Source: Alteromonas sp. KUL106
Lineage (GTDB): Bacteria > Pseudomonadota > Gammaproteobacteria > Enterobacterales > Alteromonadaceae
Assembly: GCF_009811415.1 (NCBI RefSeq)
Contig: NZ_BLIG01000050.1
Location: forward strand, 1-64,000
DNA: 64,000 nt
Direction of reading: 5' to 3'
Shown here: in pieces, positions 54,614 to 64,000 of the stretch
Layout of the letters: each line of letters opens with the position of its first letter
Position numbering within the stretch: the first letter of the stretch is position 1
The notes under the pieces: generated by a model
Database searches by the model: none
Seen by the model: the letters and a program-made list of their open reading frames with translations, nothing else
Told to the model about the DNA's origin: nothing
Program-made: the position numbers and the translations under genes

Positions 54614-56299
54614 ATGAAATCTGTATCGTCTTCACTAACTTCCACATCAAATGCAATTGAACATCGTTGTGACGTATTGATTATTGGGAGCGGCGCGGCA
54701 GGATTAAGCCTTGCACTCAAGCTTGCCGATCATTGTCAGGTTATCGTGCTTAGCAAGAGTGATAGAAACGAAGGCTCTACCCGTTATGCCCAAGGTGGTA
54801 TTGCGGCGGTATTTGATGAGCAAGACTCGATTGATGCTCATGTCACTGACACTTTAGCGGCCGGTGCAGGACTATGCGAGGAGCCAGCGGTGAGATTTAC
54901 CGCAGAGCGAGCCAAGTCATCTCTAGAATGGCTAATCGGTTATGGCGTACCGTTCGATACAGAAAAAAGTGAATCAGGTGAAGAGCGCTTTCACTTAACC
55001 CGTGAAGGCGGACATAGCCATCGACGCATTCTTCATGCTGCTGATGCCACCGGTGAAGCACTTCAAATCACCCTCAACGATGCCGTATCAACACATCCAA
55101 ATATTCATGTGTTTGAACGGTACAATGCAATTGATCTTATTCCATCTAGAGAAGAGAAAAACAGTGTTGTGGGCGCATACGTCTGGAACAGACAACAAGA
55201 ACATGTTGAGGTTATTCGCGCACCGTTTGTTGCCTTAGCAACGGGCGGCGGCAGTAAAGTATATCAATATACGTCTAACCCAGATGTGTCCAGCGGTGAT
55301 GGCATTGCAATGGCGTGGCGCGCAGGCTGTCGCGTAGCAAATATGGAATTCAACCAATTTCATCCCACTTGCCTATATCATCCGCAAGCGCGTAACTTTT
55401 TGATTACTGAAGCGCTGCGTGGTGAGGGCGCTAATCTTTGTCATGCGGATGGCACGCGCTTCATGCATAAATTTGATGAGCGTGGCGACCTTGCGCCTCG
55501 CGATGTCGTGGCCCGGGCAATCGACTTCGAGATGAAGCGACTCGGTGCCGATTGCATGTATCTTGATATCAGCCACAAGCCGGCGGATTTTATCGTTAAG
55601 CATTTTCCCAACATATATCGTAAATGCCGGTCATTGGGTATTGATATTACTCGTGAACCCATTCCCGTTGTTCCTGCCGCTCACTATAGCTGCGGTGGTG
55701 TTATTACCGACTTTAATGCAAAAACAGATTTAAATAATGTTTATGCAATTGGTGAAGTCGCTTACACGGGCCTTCACGGTGCAAACCGCATGGCATCCAA
55801 CTCACTATTAGAATGTGTGGTTTTTGCAAGTGCTGCCGCTGAAGATATTCTTAAGAAACTGCCGAGTGCCGACTGTAAAGAATCCATCGCACCGTGGGAT
55901 GAAAGTCAGGTATCTAACTCCGATGAAGAGGTTATCATACAGCACAACTGGCACGAACTCAGATTATTCATGTGGGATTACGTCGGTATTGTTCGTACTG
56001 ATAAACGCCTTGAGCGGGCCATGCGACGCATTAAGTTGTTAGAGCAAGAAATCACCGAATATTATTCACACTTTAGAGTGAGCAATAACTTATTGGAATT
56101 GCGTAATCTCGTTACTGTGGCGGAACTTATCGTGCGTTGCGCAATGGAAAGAAAAGAGAGTCGTGGACTACACTTCAATCTAGACCACCCTGAGCAACTT
56201 GATGATCCCAAGCCGACGATACTTACGCCAAGAAAGTCGCTTTCAGGAAGCGACGTGGGTTCATTAATAACCCAAGATAGCTTTTACGATGCCCAGTAA
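54614..56299 (+). CDS. nadB: L-aspartate oxidase
   Basis: FAD enzyme that oxidises L-aspartate to iminoaspartate, the first step of de novo NAD synthesis. The 561 residues show the FAD motif [39 protein letters not shown], the active-site [18 protein letters not shown] and HPTCLY. Near the C-terminus lies the succinate-dehydrogenase-like helical domain. The protein has about 20 extra N-terminal residues compared with E. coli. NadE is encoded 4 kb away. Confidence 0.95.
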   Translation: MKSVSSSLTSTSNAIEHRCDVLIIGSGAAGLSLALKLADHCQVIVLSKSDRNEGSTRYAQGGIAAVFDEQDSIDAHVTDTLAAGAGLCEEPAVRFTAERAKSSLEWLIGYGVPFDTEKSESGEERFHLTREGGHSHRRILHAADATGEALQITLNDAVSTHPNIHVFERYNAIDLIPSREEKNSVVGAYVWNRQQEHVEVIRAPFVALATGGGSKVYQYTSNPDVSSGDGIAMAWRAGCRVANMEFNQFHPTCLYHPQARNFLITEALRGEGANLCHADGTRFMHKFDERGDLAPRDVVARAIDFEMKRLGADCMYLDISHKPADFIVKHFPNIYRKCRSLGIDITREPIPVVPAAHYSCGGVITDFNAKTDLNNVYAIGEVAYTGLHGANRMASNSLLECVVFASAAAEDILKKLPSADCKESIAPWDESQVSNSDEEVIIQHNWHELRLFMWDYVGIVRTDKRLERAMRRIKLLEQEITEYYSHFRVSNNLLELRNLVTVAELIVRCAMERKESRGLHFNLDHPEQLDDPKPTILTPRKSLSGSDVGSLITQDSFYDAQ

Positions 56300-56395
56300 T
56301 ATAATTTGACAGTTACATGATTTGAAAGCTGCCCCCATTGATTTATCCTCGGGAACGTTCATTCAGCTTGGTCCCAAGATAAATGTAAATCCTTG

Positions 56396-56428
56396 AAAAA
56401 AGAGAGCATGAAATCATGCTCGCTTTTT
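56396..56428 (+). terminator. Intrinsic terminator of nadB
   Basis: GAGCATGA (56404-56411), loop AA, TCATGCTC (56414-56421), extended by an A tract and T tract after one mismatch. It lies about 100 bp beyond the nadB stop codon. Confidence 0.8.
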
Positions 56429-56568
56429 AAATGTAAACCCAATGGGTCAGCCCCCCTTCGTAAAAGACTCTCCCTTACTTTACAAGAGGTTGATTAATGC
56501 GAATCTGCATTGATAATGCTTTGCCTCACCCTACGCAATACATGGCGCTAGCCACTGCGCAGCGTTAT

Positions 56569-57444
56569 TTAAAGCTTGGCACTAAATACCACGTTTGCTG
56601 ACAAATGCAGAGAAATATCAGCACTGTCTGTTACATCGATGGATGCATGAGTCGGTGTTTTGCAATGCTGGTGAATATGAATTTCGTTAGGTAAAAAAAC
56701 AGGCTTTTTAAAGCGACAATTCACCTCTTTTACCACGAGTAACTCGGCATGTTCTTGATGACTGACAAACGCAGACACTGCCCGTGATAGTGTCCACATA
56801 CCATGGGCTATAGGCTTTTTAAACCCGAAAGCTCTTGCTGAAATACTCGACAGATGAATAGGATTGTAATCGCCGGACAATTTCGCGTAGCGACGACCCG
56901 TATTTGCGTGCGCAATGAGCTCAGCGATAAGTTCCCTATCTTGGGTATCACATTCTTCATGGATTTCCTTTTTGGCGGTATAAGGCGCAACATGGACTGC
57001 TTTTATGATTACCAAATAGCTGCTTATGGCTCGATAAACAAGTTGTCCAGACTGACGCGCCTCTAGCATGACATCCACCTCCCACCCGCGGCTGTGAGGA
57101 CGTACATCGTTAAAACGCACGCGACATTCAAAAGGTTCGCTTAAATCGAAATGTTCAATGACCGACACTTTATTTGCCGCATGAATAAGGCCTAGTAAAG
57201 GGAATGGACTTTTTTTATCTAGTAGACATTGCATCTGCAAAGGAAGTGATAACATTTGCAGATAAAGAGGATGCGGATGCGCACTCACCGGCCAGTCCAC
57301 TTCGTGGCAAAACGAGCAGTAGTGCGCGTTGTCGATATTGAGTGTCTTTGTGTAGATGCGTTGCGGCAATGTAGGCGGCTTAAATTGCATTAACTGTCGT
57401 GCATCCACGCGCTTGAATAACGCTTTTGTATACTCACGAAACAT
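56569..57444 (-). CDS. MaoC-like hydratase/dehydratase-domain protein
   Basis: A 291-residue protein whose C-terminal half is a MaoC-type hot-dog domain. The catalytic pattern D-x4-H is seen in KLSGDYNPIHLSSISARAFGFKKPIAHGMWTLS. The N-terminal half resembles a degenerate second hot dog without the catalytic pair. Such proteins act on acyl-CoA or acyl-ACP thioesters; the exact substrate is unknown. It lies three bases after ygfX and is probably co-transcribed with ygfX and sdhE. Confidence 0.8.
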   Translation of the reverse strand: MFREYTKALFKRVDARQLMQFKPPTLPQRIYTKTLNIDNAHYCSFCHEVDWPVSAHPHPLYLQMLSLPLQMQCLLDKKSPFPLLGLIHAANKVSVIEHFDLSEPFECRVRFNDVRPHSRGWEVDVMLEARQSGQLVYRAISSYLVIIKAVHVAPYTAKKEIHEECDTQDRELIAELIAHANTGRRYAKLSGDYNPIHLSSISARAFGFKKPIAHGMWTLSRAVSAFVSHQEHAELLVVKEVNCRFKKPVFLPNEIHIHQHCKTPTHASIDVTDSADISLHLSANVVFSAKL

Positions 57445-57447
57445 CTA

Positions 57448-57978
57448 TTAATTCCTTGAATTCGTTGCTCTTCTAGCAAAAATAATCGCTCTTGCTAAGC
57501 GCCGATAGTCTGCTTCGCAGCATTCACCTTTTAAGATCCAACCCAGATGGCTGTAGTCTTTTTCAAACCATTTACGCTTGTGACGAAGTACTTTGATACA
57601 AAGCCCCCAGGTAAAAAGCTGTGAGCTGTGATGGATTTTCATGGCTGTACCCGCCGTTTTTGCTTCATATAGGGTTCGGTGAGCGGCGCTTGGCAAGACT
57701 GTTTTTCCATCGTCAATGACCCGAACAATACCATCGCTCGAGAGGGAAAGAACGTATTGATTTGGCCCTCCATCGCGACCAGACGTTGTAAAAAAGCGCC
57801 ATAAAAGCCAAGTTAGCGTTGCTAACGCGGCAAAGGCTAACGTGGCGGGATAATTAATCCATGTCAAGACGTTAAAGGGAAGACTCCATAGCACTGCATA
57901 GAAGCAAAGTACCAGGCACGCCTCCCCCATTACGGGTCTGTATTTGCTGAAGGAAATGTTGATTCTATACTTTAACAC
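57448..57978 (-). CDS. YgfX (CptA) family membrane protein
   Basis: A 176-residue protein with two closely spaced transmembrane helices in the first 65 residues (ACLVLCFYAVLWSLPFNVLTW and ATLAFAALATLTWLLWRFF), then a cytoplasmic domain. The layout, and the overlap with sdhE upstream, identify the YgfX family, described in E. coli as CptA, a cytoskeleton-targeting toxin paired with YgfY/CptB. That toxin role is debated, since YgfY is the flavinylation factor SdhE. Longer than E. coli YgfX (135). Confidence 0.75.
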   Translation of the reverse strand: MLKYRINISFSKYRPVMGEACLVLCFYAVLWSLPFNVLTWINYPATLAFAALATLTWLLWRFFTTSGRDGGPNQYVLSLSSDGIVRVIDDGKTVLPSAAHRTLYEAKTAGTAMKIHHSSQLFTWGLCIKVLRHKRKWFEKDYSHLGWILKGECCEADYRRLARAIIFARRATNSRN

Positions 57979-58216
57979 GATTTACGATGGTCGCTACCAT
58001 GGCAGCTAACTCAGGGTCTTCACATTTTTGGTGCCCCATGATCCACGCAAACAAGTCAGGGTCATCACTGGTAAGTAACCGCTCAAATGTTTCTTGTTCC
58101 TCGTAGCTCAGAGAATCAAACGCCTCTTCTACGAAAGGTAGCAGCAGTACATCTAATTCCAGCATACCCCGACGGCAAGCCCATTTTAATCTCGCTAATC
58201 TTTTTGGTTCAAACAT
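57965..58216 (-). CDS. sdhE: FAD assembly factor SdhE (YgfY/CptB)
   Basis: Small helical protein (83 residues) that promotes covalent attachment of FAD to succinate dehydrogenase and fumarate reductase. The diagnostic RGxxE motif is in ACRRGMLELDVLLLPF. The rest (YEEQETFERLLTSDDPDLFAWIMGH) fits the family. It overlaps ygfX by 14 bp and is divergent from ygfZ, the standard gammaproteobacterial arrangement. Confidence 0.93.
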   Translation of the reverse strand: MFEPKRLARLKWACRRGMLELDVLLLPFVEEAFDSLSYEEQETFERLLTSDDPDLFAWIMGHQKCEDPELAAMVATIVNRVKV

Positions 58217-58395
58217 CTGTCATCCTTACCACTTATTATGTAAAGACAATAATACCATGGTGCGAGTGCGGGGATCACTGCTCTTTTGGTCTGATGATGA
58301 AACTAAATAGAACTTAATCTACACGCAATAGTAAGCTTCACCCTTGAATAATAATGGTTATGCCATACTTTGAGTACATAGACAGAATTTAACAA

Positions 58396-59451
58396 GTGAT
58401 AAATATGACCTCTATCGCATCTTTAAACGACCTGCCGAGTGATTTTGTTGTTGCGCTTTCCAATACCATGATAATTTCTCTAGAAGGTGAGCAAGCCGAC
58501 ACTTACCTTCACGGTCAAATAACAGTGAATATCAACAAACTTGATGACATGACTGCGAGACACTTTGCACATTGTGACAATAAAGGTAAAACGTGGGCAA
58601 CCGGTTATGTTACCCGTCATTCAAACAAGCTGTTGCTGATGACCAATGCCGATGCGGGTCACCATTCTCTCGCGCAACTTAATAAATACGGTGTGTTTTC
58701 TAAAGTCGATATAGTCGACGAAACGACGTCTTATCACGCATACTTTGTCTCTTCTAATGCAGCAAAAAACCGTCATTTTCAAACTATGCTTGAAGAACAT
58801 TTCGCGAAAGTGGAATTAGACAGGTTGTTTGAATCCTCTCAAAGTGAGAGCAATACGCTTCAAAAAGTAGCGAGTGACCATGGCGTCATCTTTTCAGCCA
58901 ACACAAGTCGTGAAGGTTTTTTATTACTCCTAGGTAAAGATGCTCATCAGCAATTTGAAGAGCACGTGCGGTCCCTGTCAATCCCCAGTTATTCCCAGCC
59001 TGTGTTTGACGCAATTCAAATTGAAAGCGTGCATGCCATGCTAGATAATGAAGCGATAGGTGAATACGTTCCTCAAATGATAAATGTGCAGGCCCTAAAC
59101 GGTATTGATTTTGACAAGGGCTGTTATATGGGCCAAGAAGTCGTTGCTCGAACACGCTTTTTGGGGAAAAACAAGCGTGCGGCCTATAGTTTCAAGCTCG
59201 AAGGAAAGGTTGACGTGAAGCCGGGAGATAGCCTTGAAAAACAGCTAGGGGATAACTGGCGAGTAGCAGGTAAAATACTGAAAGTCGCCGCGCTTGAGAG
59301 CGAAACGTGGTTTATCGCTGTGCTTAATAATGACACGACTTCCGAAGATTTACACAGACTGGCTGATCATAGCGCTATTACCTGTTACCCTAATAGCTTG
59401 CCGTACAGTATTGAGCAACAAGCCAGCAATATTGTAAAAAAACGTCGCTAA
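58396..59451 (+). CDS. ygfZ: Folate-binding Fe-S cluster/tRNA-modification factor YgfZ
   Basis: GcvT-like protein that uses tetrahydrofolate to support maintenance of certain Fe-S enzymes such as MiaB. The 351 residues contain the signature K-G-C-Y-x-G-Q-E (DKGCYMGQEVVARTRF) near residue 240, and HGQITVNI near the start. It is monocistronic, followed by the FKBP gene after 78 bp. Its partner sdhE lies divergently upstream. Confidence 0.93.
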   Translation: MINMTSIASLNDLPSDFVVALSNTMIISLEGEQADTYLHGQITVNINKLDDMTARHFAHCDNKGKTWATGYVTRHSNKLLLMTNADAGHHSLAQLNKYGVFSKVDIVDETTSYHAYFVSSNAAKNRHFQTMLEEHFAKVELDRLFESSQSESNTLQKVASDHGVIFSANTSREGFLLLLGKDAHQQFEEHVRSLSIPSYSQPVFDAIQIESVHAMLDNEAIGEYVPQMINVQALNGIDFDKGCYMGQEVVARTRFLGKNKRAAYSFKLEGKVDVKPGDSLEKQLGDNWRVAGKILKVAALESETWFIAVLNNDTTSEDLHRLADHSAITCYPNSLPYSIEQQASNIVKKRR

Positions 59452-59529
59452 GCAGCAATATTGCTGCATTTCATTTAATGCCCTATTTTTTGAAATCAGT
59501 TTAACAGTAGGGCCAAGATAGGATTTGTT

Positions 59530-60015
59530 ATGACAATTACTTCTGACAGCGTTGTAACGCTACACTACACCGTATCAACCGAAGACGGCACAACGCTAGA
59601 CTCTTCAGAAGGGAAATCGCCGCTAGTGGTTTTGTTAGGCCGCCGCTTTTTAATTGAAGGCCTCGAAGATGCACTTATTGGCAAAACGAAAGACGATAGT
59701 TTCAATGTGTCTGTATCGCCAGAAAAAGCCTACGGTGAGCGAGCTGATGAGTTAGTACAAACCGTTCCTCGCTCGATGTTTGAAGGAATGGATGTTGAAG
59801 TGGGTATGTCTTTCCGCGCAACTACGCCACAAGGCGAGCAGTCGGTCATTATTATCGAAACTACTGATGAAGAAGTCGTTGTAGACGGAAACCACCCGCT
59901 CGCGGGCATTCCGCTTACGTTCGATGTATCTGTTGTTGATGTGCGTGAAGCCACCCAGGAAGAACTAGAACATGGCCATGTTCATAGTGAAGGCGGTTGT
60001 GGACACGACCACTAA
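59530..60015 (+). CDS. SlyD-like FKBP-type peptidyl-prolyl isomerase
   Basis: A 161-residue cytoplasmic FKBP with an insert-in-flap chaperone domain: the FKBP half-signature VVTLHYTVSTEDGTTLDSS, LIEGLEDALIGK, the flap insert (about 70-125), and NHPLAGIPLTFDVSVVDVREAT. It ends in a short histidine/cysteine tail (HGHVHSEGGCGHDH), shorter than in SlyD, that may bind nickel. It could equally be called FkpB-like; the metal tail favours SlyD. Confidence 0.88.
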   Translation: MTITSDSVVTLHYTVSTEDGTTLDSSEGKSPLVVLLGRRFLIEGLEDALIGKTKDDSFNVSVSPEKAYGERADELVQTVPRSMFEGMDVEVGMSFRATTPQGEQSVIIIETTDEEVVVDGNHPLAGIPLTFDVSVVDVREATQEELEHGHVHSEGGCGHDH

Positions 60016-60061
60016 ACCACACTGTTTTTGTGCTAAGCAAGTAACACAAAGTGTTTAGACG

Positions 60062-60087
60062 AAAAGGGAGCCATTGGCTCCCTTTTT
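60062..60087. terminator. Bidirectional terminator between FKBP gene and glnB
   Basis: AAAAGGGAGCC (60062-60072), loop ATT, GGCTCCCTTTT (60076-60086). A- and T-rich sides let it serve both convergent genes. Confidence 0.93.
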
Positions 60088-60111
60088 CATATGTCAAAAG
60101 CGTAGACTATG

Positions 60112-61301
<1,190 letters not shown>

Positions 61302-61446
61302 GTATTTTTGAGGCGTCCTGGAGTTTGATTCTACGACAATATCACTTTAGATGTTAGTGTTATCATCGTCTCGACTAGGAAGATGTTGACCCACATAACG
61401 TTAAACAGGCCACGTCATCACTATTTTATTATGTTGCAGCGTAGGT

Positions 61447-61509
61447 GTATTACTTGATGCGCTATCAACCATAGGGCGTATGGTTGACGATGCGATAACA
61501 CAGTAATAC
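61447..61509. repeat. Long interrupted palindrome upstream of the pilin cluster
   Basis: GTATTACT (61447-61454) pairs with AGTAATAC (61502-61509), and inside it TCAACCATA (61465-61473) pairs with TATGGTTGA (61479-61487) around GGGCG. Between the two stems both sides contain similar GATGCG-type sequence. It could extrude as a cruciform or fold as RNA. No T tract follows. Confidence 0.55.
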
Positions 61510-61588
61510 ATACCTTTACCGTTGTTTTTTAGTTTACCCTAAAATAGAGAAGAGTAACGTATCATTATCTTTCGATTTCATTACATTG

Positions 61589-61642
61589 AAGATAGAAACA
61601 CGACGCGATACAGTGTCCGCAGTGGCGCTATCTTTCTATCTT
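61589..61642. repeat. 10-bp perfect inverted repeat upstream of the pilin cluster
   Basis: AAGATAGAAA (61589-61598) and TTTCTATCTT (61633-61642) are perfect complements, with a 34-base interior. It lies about 108 bp before the first pseudopilin gene. Confidence 0.5.
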
Positions 61643-61749
61643 TACTGTTACACGGCGTTGGATGAGATAAAACCATTATTTTATTTATGGAAAGAAAAAT
61701 GAAAGGTAGTACGGTTGATAGTTAGCACATTGGAAAATAGCGTTTTTAC

Positions 61750-62331
61750 ATGATAAAAATTAAGCAAAAAAAGCAACCTATGATAAGCGCTAAGCAAGCG
61801 GGACTTACTCTGTTAGAAATGCTTGTTGCCGTGGCAATTCTCGCCATAATTTTAACTACCGTTGCGCCTGGCATTCAAAATATTCTTATTAAAAATAGGA
61901 TAACTGCTGACTTAAACAACTTAAGCGCCGTTGCACAGCGAGCGCGATTCACGGCTGTGGATGAACAGACTAATGTGGTGTTGTGCCCAACAAATAACTA
62001 CACCGCATGCACGAACAACTGGAGAGATGCCAAAATGGCGTTTATTGACGCTAATGGCAACGGGACTCGAGACAACAGCGAAACATTGATCGTTGCTAGC
62101 GATCCCCTTAATAGCTCCAATACTATTTACGGCATTAACGGAAGCCTGATATTTAATGAACAAGGCGGTATCAACAATGCCGCTACGATCACCTTATGCC
62201 CTAATGATGGCGATACCGACTATGCGTCGGCCCTTTTGCTGTCCCTCTATGGACGAATATCAGTTGCCGTTGACAGTGATGGCGATGGAACGAAAGAAGA
62301 CCTCGCAGGTAACGCGCTGACGTGCAGTTAG
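61750..62331 (+). CDS. GspH/FimT-type minor pseudopilin
   Basis: A 193-residue type IV pilus minor pilin. The prepilin leader ends QAG and is followed by LTLLEMLVAVAILAIILTTVAPG; the mature protein begins with Leu instead of Phe and keeps the conserved Glu at +5. The C-terminal GspH/FimT globular domain shows paired cysteines (VVLCPTNNYTACTNNW; ITLCPNDGD; ALTCS). DGDTD and DSDGDGTKED are Asp-rich and could bind calcium. It is the first gene of a minor-pilin cluster. Confidence 0.85.
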   Translation: MIKIKQKKQPMISAKQAGLTLLEMLVAVAILAIILTTVAPGIQNILIKNRITADLNNLSAVAQRARFTAVDEQTNVVLCPTNNYTACTNNWRDAKMAFIDANGNGTRDNSETLIVASDPLNSSNTIYGINGSLIFNEQGGINNAATITLCPNDGDTDYASALLLSLYGRISVAVDSDGDGTKEDLAGNALTCS

Positions 62332-62354
62332 TCTATGCGGACTAGCGCTTTTTC

Positions 62355-62747
62355 TCACCAGCATTCTTTGGGCGCGAGCGTGGTTTCACTAATGCTTATA
62401 AACCGGCAACTATCGCCTGCCCTTGATGATAGGCGTGTAGCGACAATTTCATAACCTCCACTTTGGCTAGTTGACTGCGAAACACTCACGTTTTGTATAT
62501 CAGCGCCGGGTAATGCATTCAAAGAAAGGTACTGCCCTGTTTCAAGCCACGTTTTCGACTGAATCGCTTGAATTGTTAATAGGTAAGCTTTAACTTTGTT
62601 TATCTCAATGAACTGCCGAGTCGTGTTTATAGCAGTTGTCATAGCAAGACCAAGTATTCCGATAATAGACACGGTTATTAATAGTTCCACAAGGGTAAAA
62701 CCGGTGGATTTTGCAACGTTTTCATTCGTTTTGCATTTCCCTTCCAT
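62355..62747 (-). CDS. Type IV pilin-like protein on the opposite strand
   Basis: A 130-residue pilin with leader ending KSTG, then FTLVELLITVSIIGILGLAMTTAI, with Glu at +5 and a standard leader peptidase site. The globular part is short and carries a C-terminal disulfide loop (C near residue 112 and near the end, KECW). It resembles PilE-type minor pilins. The start is the ATG at 62747, with AGGAAG six bases upstream; a longer ORF to 62837 overlaps the next gene. It runs against its pilin neighbours and would be expressed independently. Confidence 0.8.
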   Translation of the reverse strand: MEGKCKTNENVAKSTGFTLVELLITVSIIGILGLAMTTAINTTRQFIEINKVKAYLLTIQAIQSKTWLETGQYLSLNALPGADIQNVSVSQSTSQSGGYEIVATRLSSRAGDSCRFISISETTLAPKECW

Positions 62748-62825
62748 GGTACAGCTTCCTCTCATCAGTTTATTCAGTACATTAAGCCTATCAATTTTCA
62801 TCGTTTGCTTTAACTGGACTTGCGC

Positions 62826-63380
62826 ATGGCTTTTCAAATACTACGCAAAGGCGAAATCACTAAAAAGGTGCCTAGTACGATAGCGGGGATAACCCTATTT
62901 GAGCTTATTGTCTCCTTACTCGTTTTGAGCATTCTGTCTTTACTTGCTGCCCCGTCTTTTCAACAATGGCAGGAAAAAAATGCATTCAAACATTTCGCCA
63001 CGCGCGTCGCTGAACTCGCAAAACAGACCCGTATACAGGCACTCGCCCAAAAAGAAACCTTCTTTTTGATAGCGAAAATAGAAAGTGATAATTGTCTCTT
63101 GATAAGCCGAGAAGAAAACTGCAGCTGTGCAACCTTTCAAACCTGCGCATTAAATGAGGCTTCATTTTGGGAGCTTCCCACTAGGTGGAATACCAAACTC
63201 AGTACATCAGATAACACTGACAAAGTTGTGGCTTTTAATCAGTATGGAACGCTTAACTTTGGCAGTAGTACAACATTTAACCTTTCCAGTGAGCACTTTA
63301 ATGCAAAGCTAACCTTTAATTCTTTAGGCCGAGTCAGGCTATGCAGCGACCAGTATCTTGCGGGCATAGCACTATGCTAA
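62826..63380 (+). CDS. Second GspH/FimT-type minor pseudopilin
   Basis: A 184-residue minor pilin. The leader ends IAG and is followed by ITLFELIVSLLVLSILSLLAAPS (Ile at +1, Glu at +5). WQEKNAFKHFATRVAELAKQTRIQALAQKE is the FimT/GspH helix. A cysteine-rich stretch (NCLLISREENCSCATFQTC) suggests disulfides. The ATG at 62826 is used; a TTG at 62820 is possible. The stop overlaps the ATG of the next pilin gene, so the two are coupled. Confidence 0.85.
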   Translation: MAFQILRKGEITKKVPSTIAGITLFELIVSLLVLSILSLLAAPSFQQWQEKNAFKHFATRVAELAKQTRIQALAQKETFFLIAKIESDNCLLISREENCSCATFQTCALNEASFWELPTRWNTKLSTSDNTDKVVAFNQYGTLNFGSSTTFNLSSEHFNAKLTFNSLGRVRLCSDQYLAGIALC

Positions 63381-64000
63381 GTTTTCGAATCGCGTCCTCT
63401 CACGGCAACACCGCTCGCAGCGTCATGGGTTTCAGCATCACAGAGCTTATGGTTGCGTGTGCGCTATCAGGCTTACTTGTTTCAATTGTTGCTTCCTATT
63501 CAGCCCGCTCTCATATCTCGCTCTCTTCGTTGCAGCATGCCACTAGCGTGGAAGAAGACATGCGCGCGTTAAAAAGCACTATTTCTCAACACCTAAGCAG
63601 AGCAGGTTTCGTTCAAACCCCAAATGTCCTTTCGTCTTTTTTAGCGTTGTCCAGCGGCAATATCGGTGTTGTAAATGTCACTCTTGGCCAACATCCAACT
63701 GAGTCGCCAAATAGCTGCATCACCTTTTCTTACGACAAAAATAAAAACGGCGTAATCTCGCAGCCCCAAGGTGAGTTGTTTGGCTACCGATTACACAACA
63801 AAGCGATAGAGTATCGAGTGAATGGAAAGACATGTGAACAAGGTGGATGGTTTGATTTGACCGATACAGATACGGTCTTGGCAACCCTATTCAGTGTAAA
63901 CCGCATACAACAAAGCAGTTGGGGAGCGGCCTATGAAATACAAATAACGCTCCAAAGTGCCATCGATACGAATATACAAAGTCACGAAAGCTTTGTCGTA
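63374..64000 (+). CDS. pilW: PilW-like minor pilin, cut by the window edge
   Basis: An open frame of 209 codons runs off the right edge. The N-terminus has a 19-residue leader ending SVMG, then FSITELMVACALSGLLVSIVASYSARS, with Glu at +5, matching PilW-type pilins. CITFSYDKNKNGVIS fits a PilW calcium-type loop. The ATG at 63374 lies within the end of the preceding gene (stop at 63380). PilX and PilY1 would be expected downstream. Confidence 0.8.
   Translation, partial: MLSFRIASSHGNTARSVMGFSITELMVACALSGLLVSIVASYSARSHISLSSLQHATSVEEDMRALKSTISQHLSRAGFVQTPNVLSSFLALSSGNIGVVNVTLGQHPTESPNSCITFSYDKNKNGVISQPQGELFGYRLHNKAIEYRVNGKTCEQGGWFDLTDTDTVLATLFSVNRIQQSSWGAAYEIQITLQSAIDTNIQSHESFVV

Larger units (their letters stand above)
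61302..61749. other. 448-bp intergenic region with two large inverted repeats
   Basis: No coding sequence is supported. There are two palindromic structures (61447-61509 and 61589-61642, listed separately). Divergent promoters for nadE (minus) and the pilin cluster (plus) must lie here. It is the most structured non-coding stretch in the window and could hold a small RNA. Confidence 0.45.

Noticed and set aside
56497-56601. 34-codon ORF on the plus strand with a GAGG-like site upstream
   Set aside because: Its end overlaps the MaoC gene, and the peptide shows no recognisable feature; too short to support alone.

Overview
The window looks like core chromosome of an Alteromonas-type marine gammaproteobacterium (order Alteromonadales). 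The evidence is gene order and protein type rather than any database match: pomAB next to xseB-ispA-dxs, a glyA-nrdR-ribD-ribE-ribBX-ribH-nusB-thiL-pgpA run, rpoE-rseABC-lepA-lepB-rnc-era, an ECF sigma/ChrR pair beside a fatty-acid modification operon, and PEP-CTERM (exosortase-sorted) proteins. Almost all genes are intact, with short intergenic gaps. No CRISPR array, tRNA or complete rRNA gene was seen.

Layout. 1-335: tandem stable-RNA-type promoters on the minus strand point off the left edge, probably at an rRNA operon, and are followed by the pssA terminator. 336-6409: pssA, then two paralogous PEP-CTERM surface proteins and a PrsT-like TPR protein. 6427-13736: dld, clpB, pgeF, rluD (minus strand) and bamD. 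13856-20564: an ECF11-like sigma factor with its ChrR zinc/cupin anti-sigma, a Lon-N-domain protein, and a coupled five-gene operon (NTF2-like, SDR, FAD oxidoreductase, DUF1365, CFA-synthase-like methyltransferase) that probably remodels membrane fatty acids under photo-oxidative stress. 20648-25827: pomAB, and divergently xseB-ispA-dxs.

25929-27328 is a complete 1,400-bp IS3-family element with terminal repeats, a 4-bp target duplication and a canonical -1 frameshift heptamer. It sits exactly in the loop of what was a 12-bp-stem terminator between dxs and pgpA. 27495-34982 is the riboflavin/NusB/thiamin/NrdR/GlyA run. 35139-43112 holds lpxD, ettA, radA and two PilZ proteins. 43266-51090 holds serB/ahpA, tatD, pdxH, era, rnc, lepB and lepA. 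51386-54416 is rseC-rseB-rseA-rpoE with a recognisable sigma-E autoregulatory promoter. 54614-61301 holds nadB, a MaoC-type hydratase, ygfX-sdhE, ygfZ, an FKBP and a nadE-glnB pair. 61750-64000 begins a type IV minor-pilin cluster (FimT/GspH, a divergent pilin, FimT/GspH, PilW) that runs off the right edge.

The most distinctive observations are the IS inserted into a terminator loop, the hairpin at the IS left end that would hide the transposase ribosome-binding site, the CFA-like enzyme that appears to lack two bicarbonate-site residues, a pair of candidate ECF promoters with matching 18-bp spacers, the RibBX-type riboflavin protein, and several perfect inverted repeats in leaders (nrdR, ettA, upstream of the pilins). 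All functional statements are from reading motifs by eye; no alignment or search was run.
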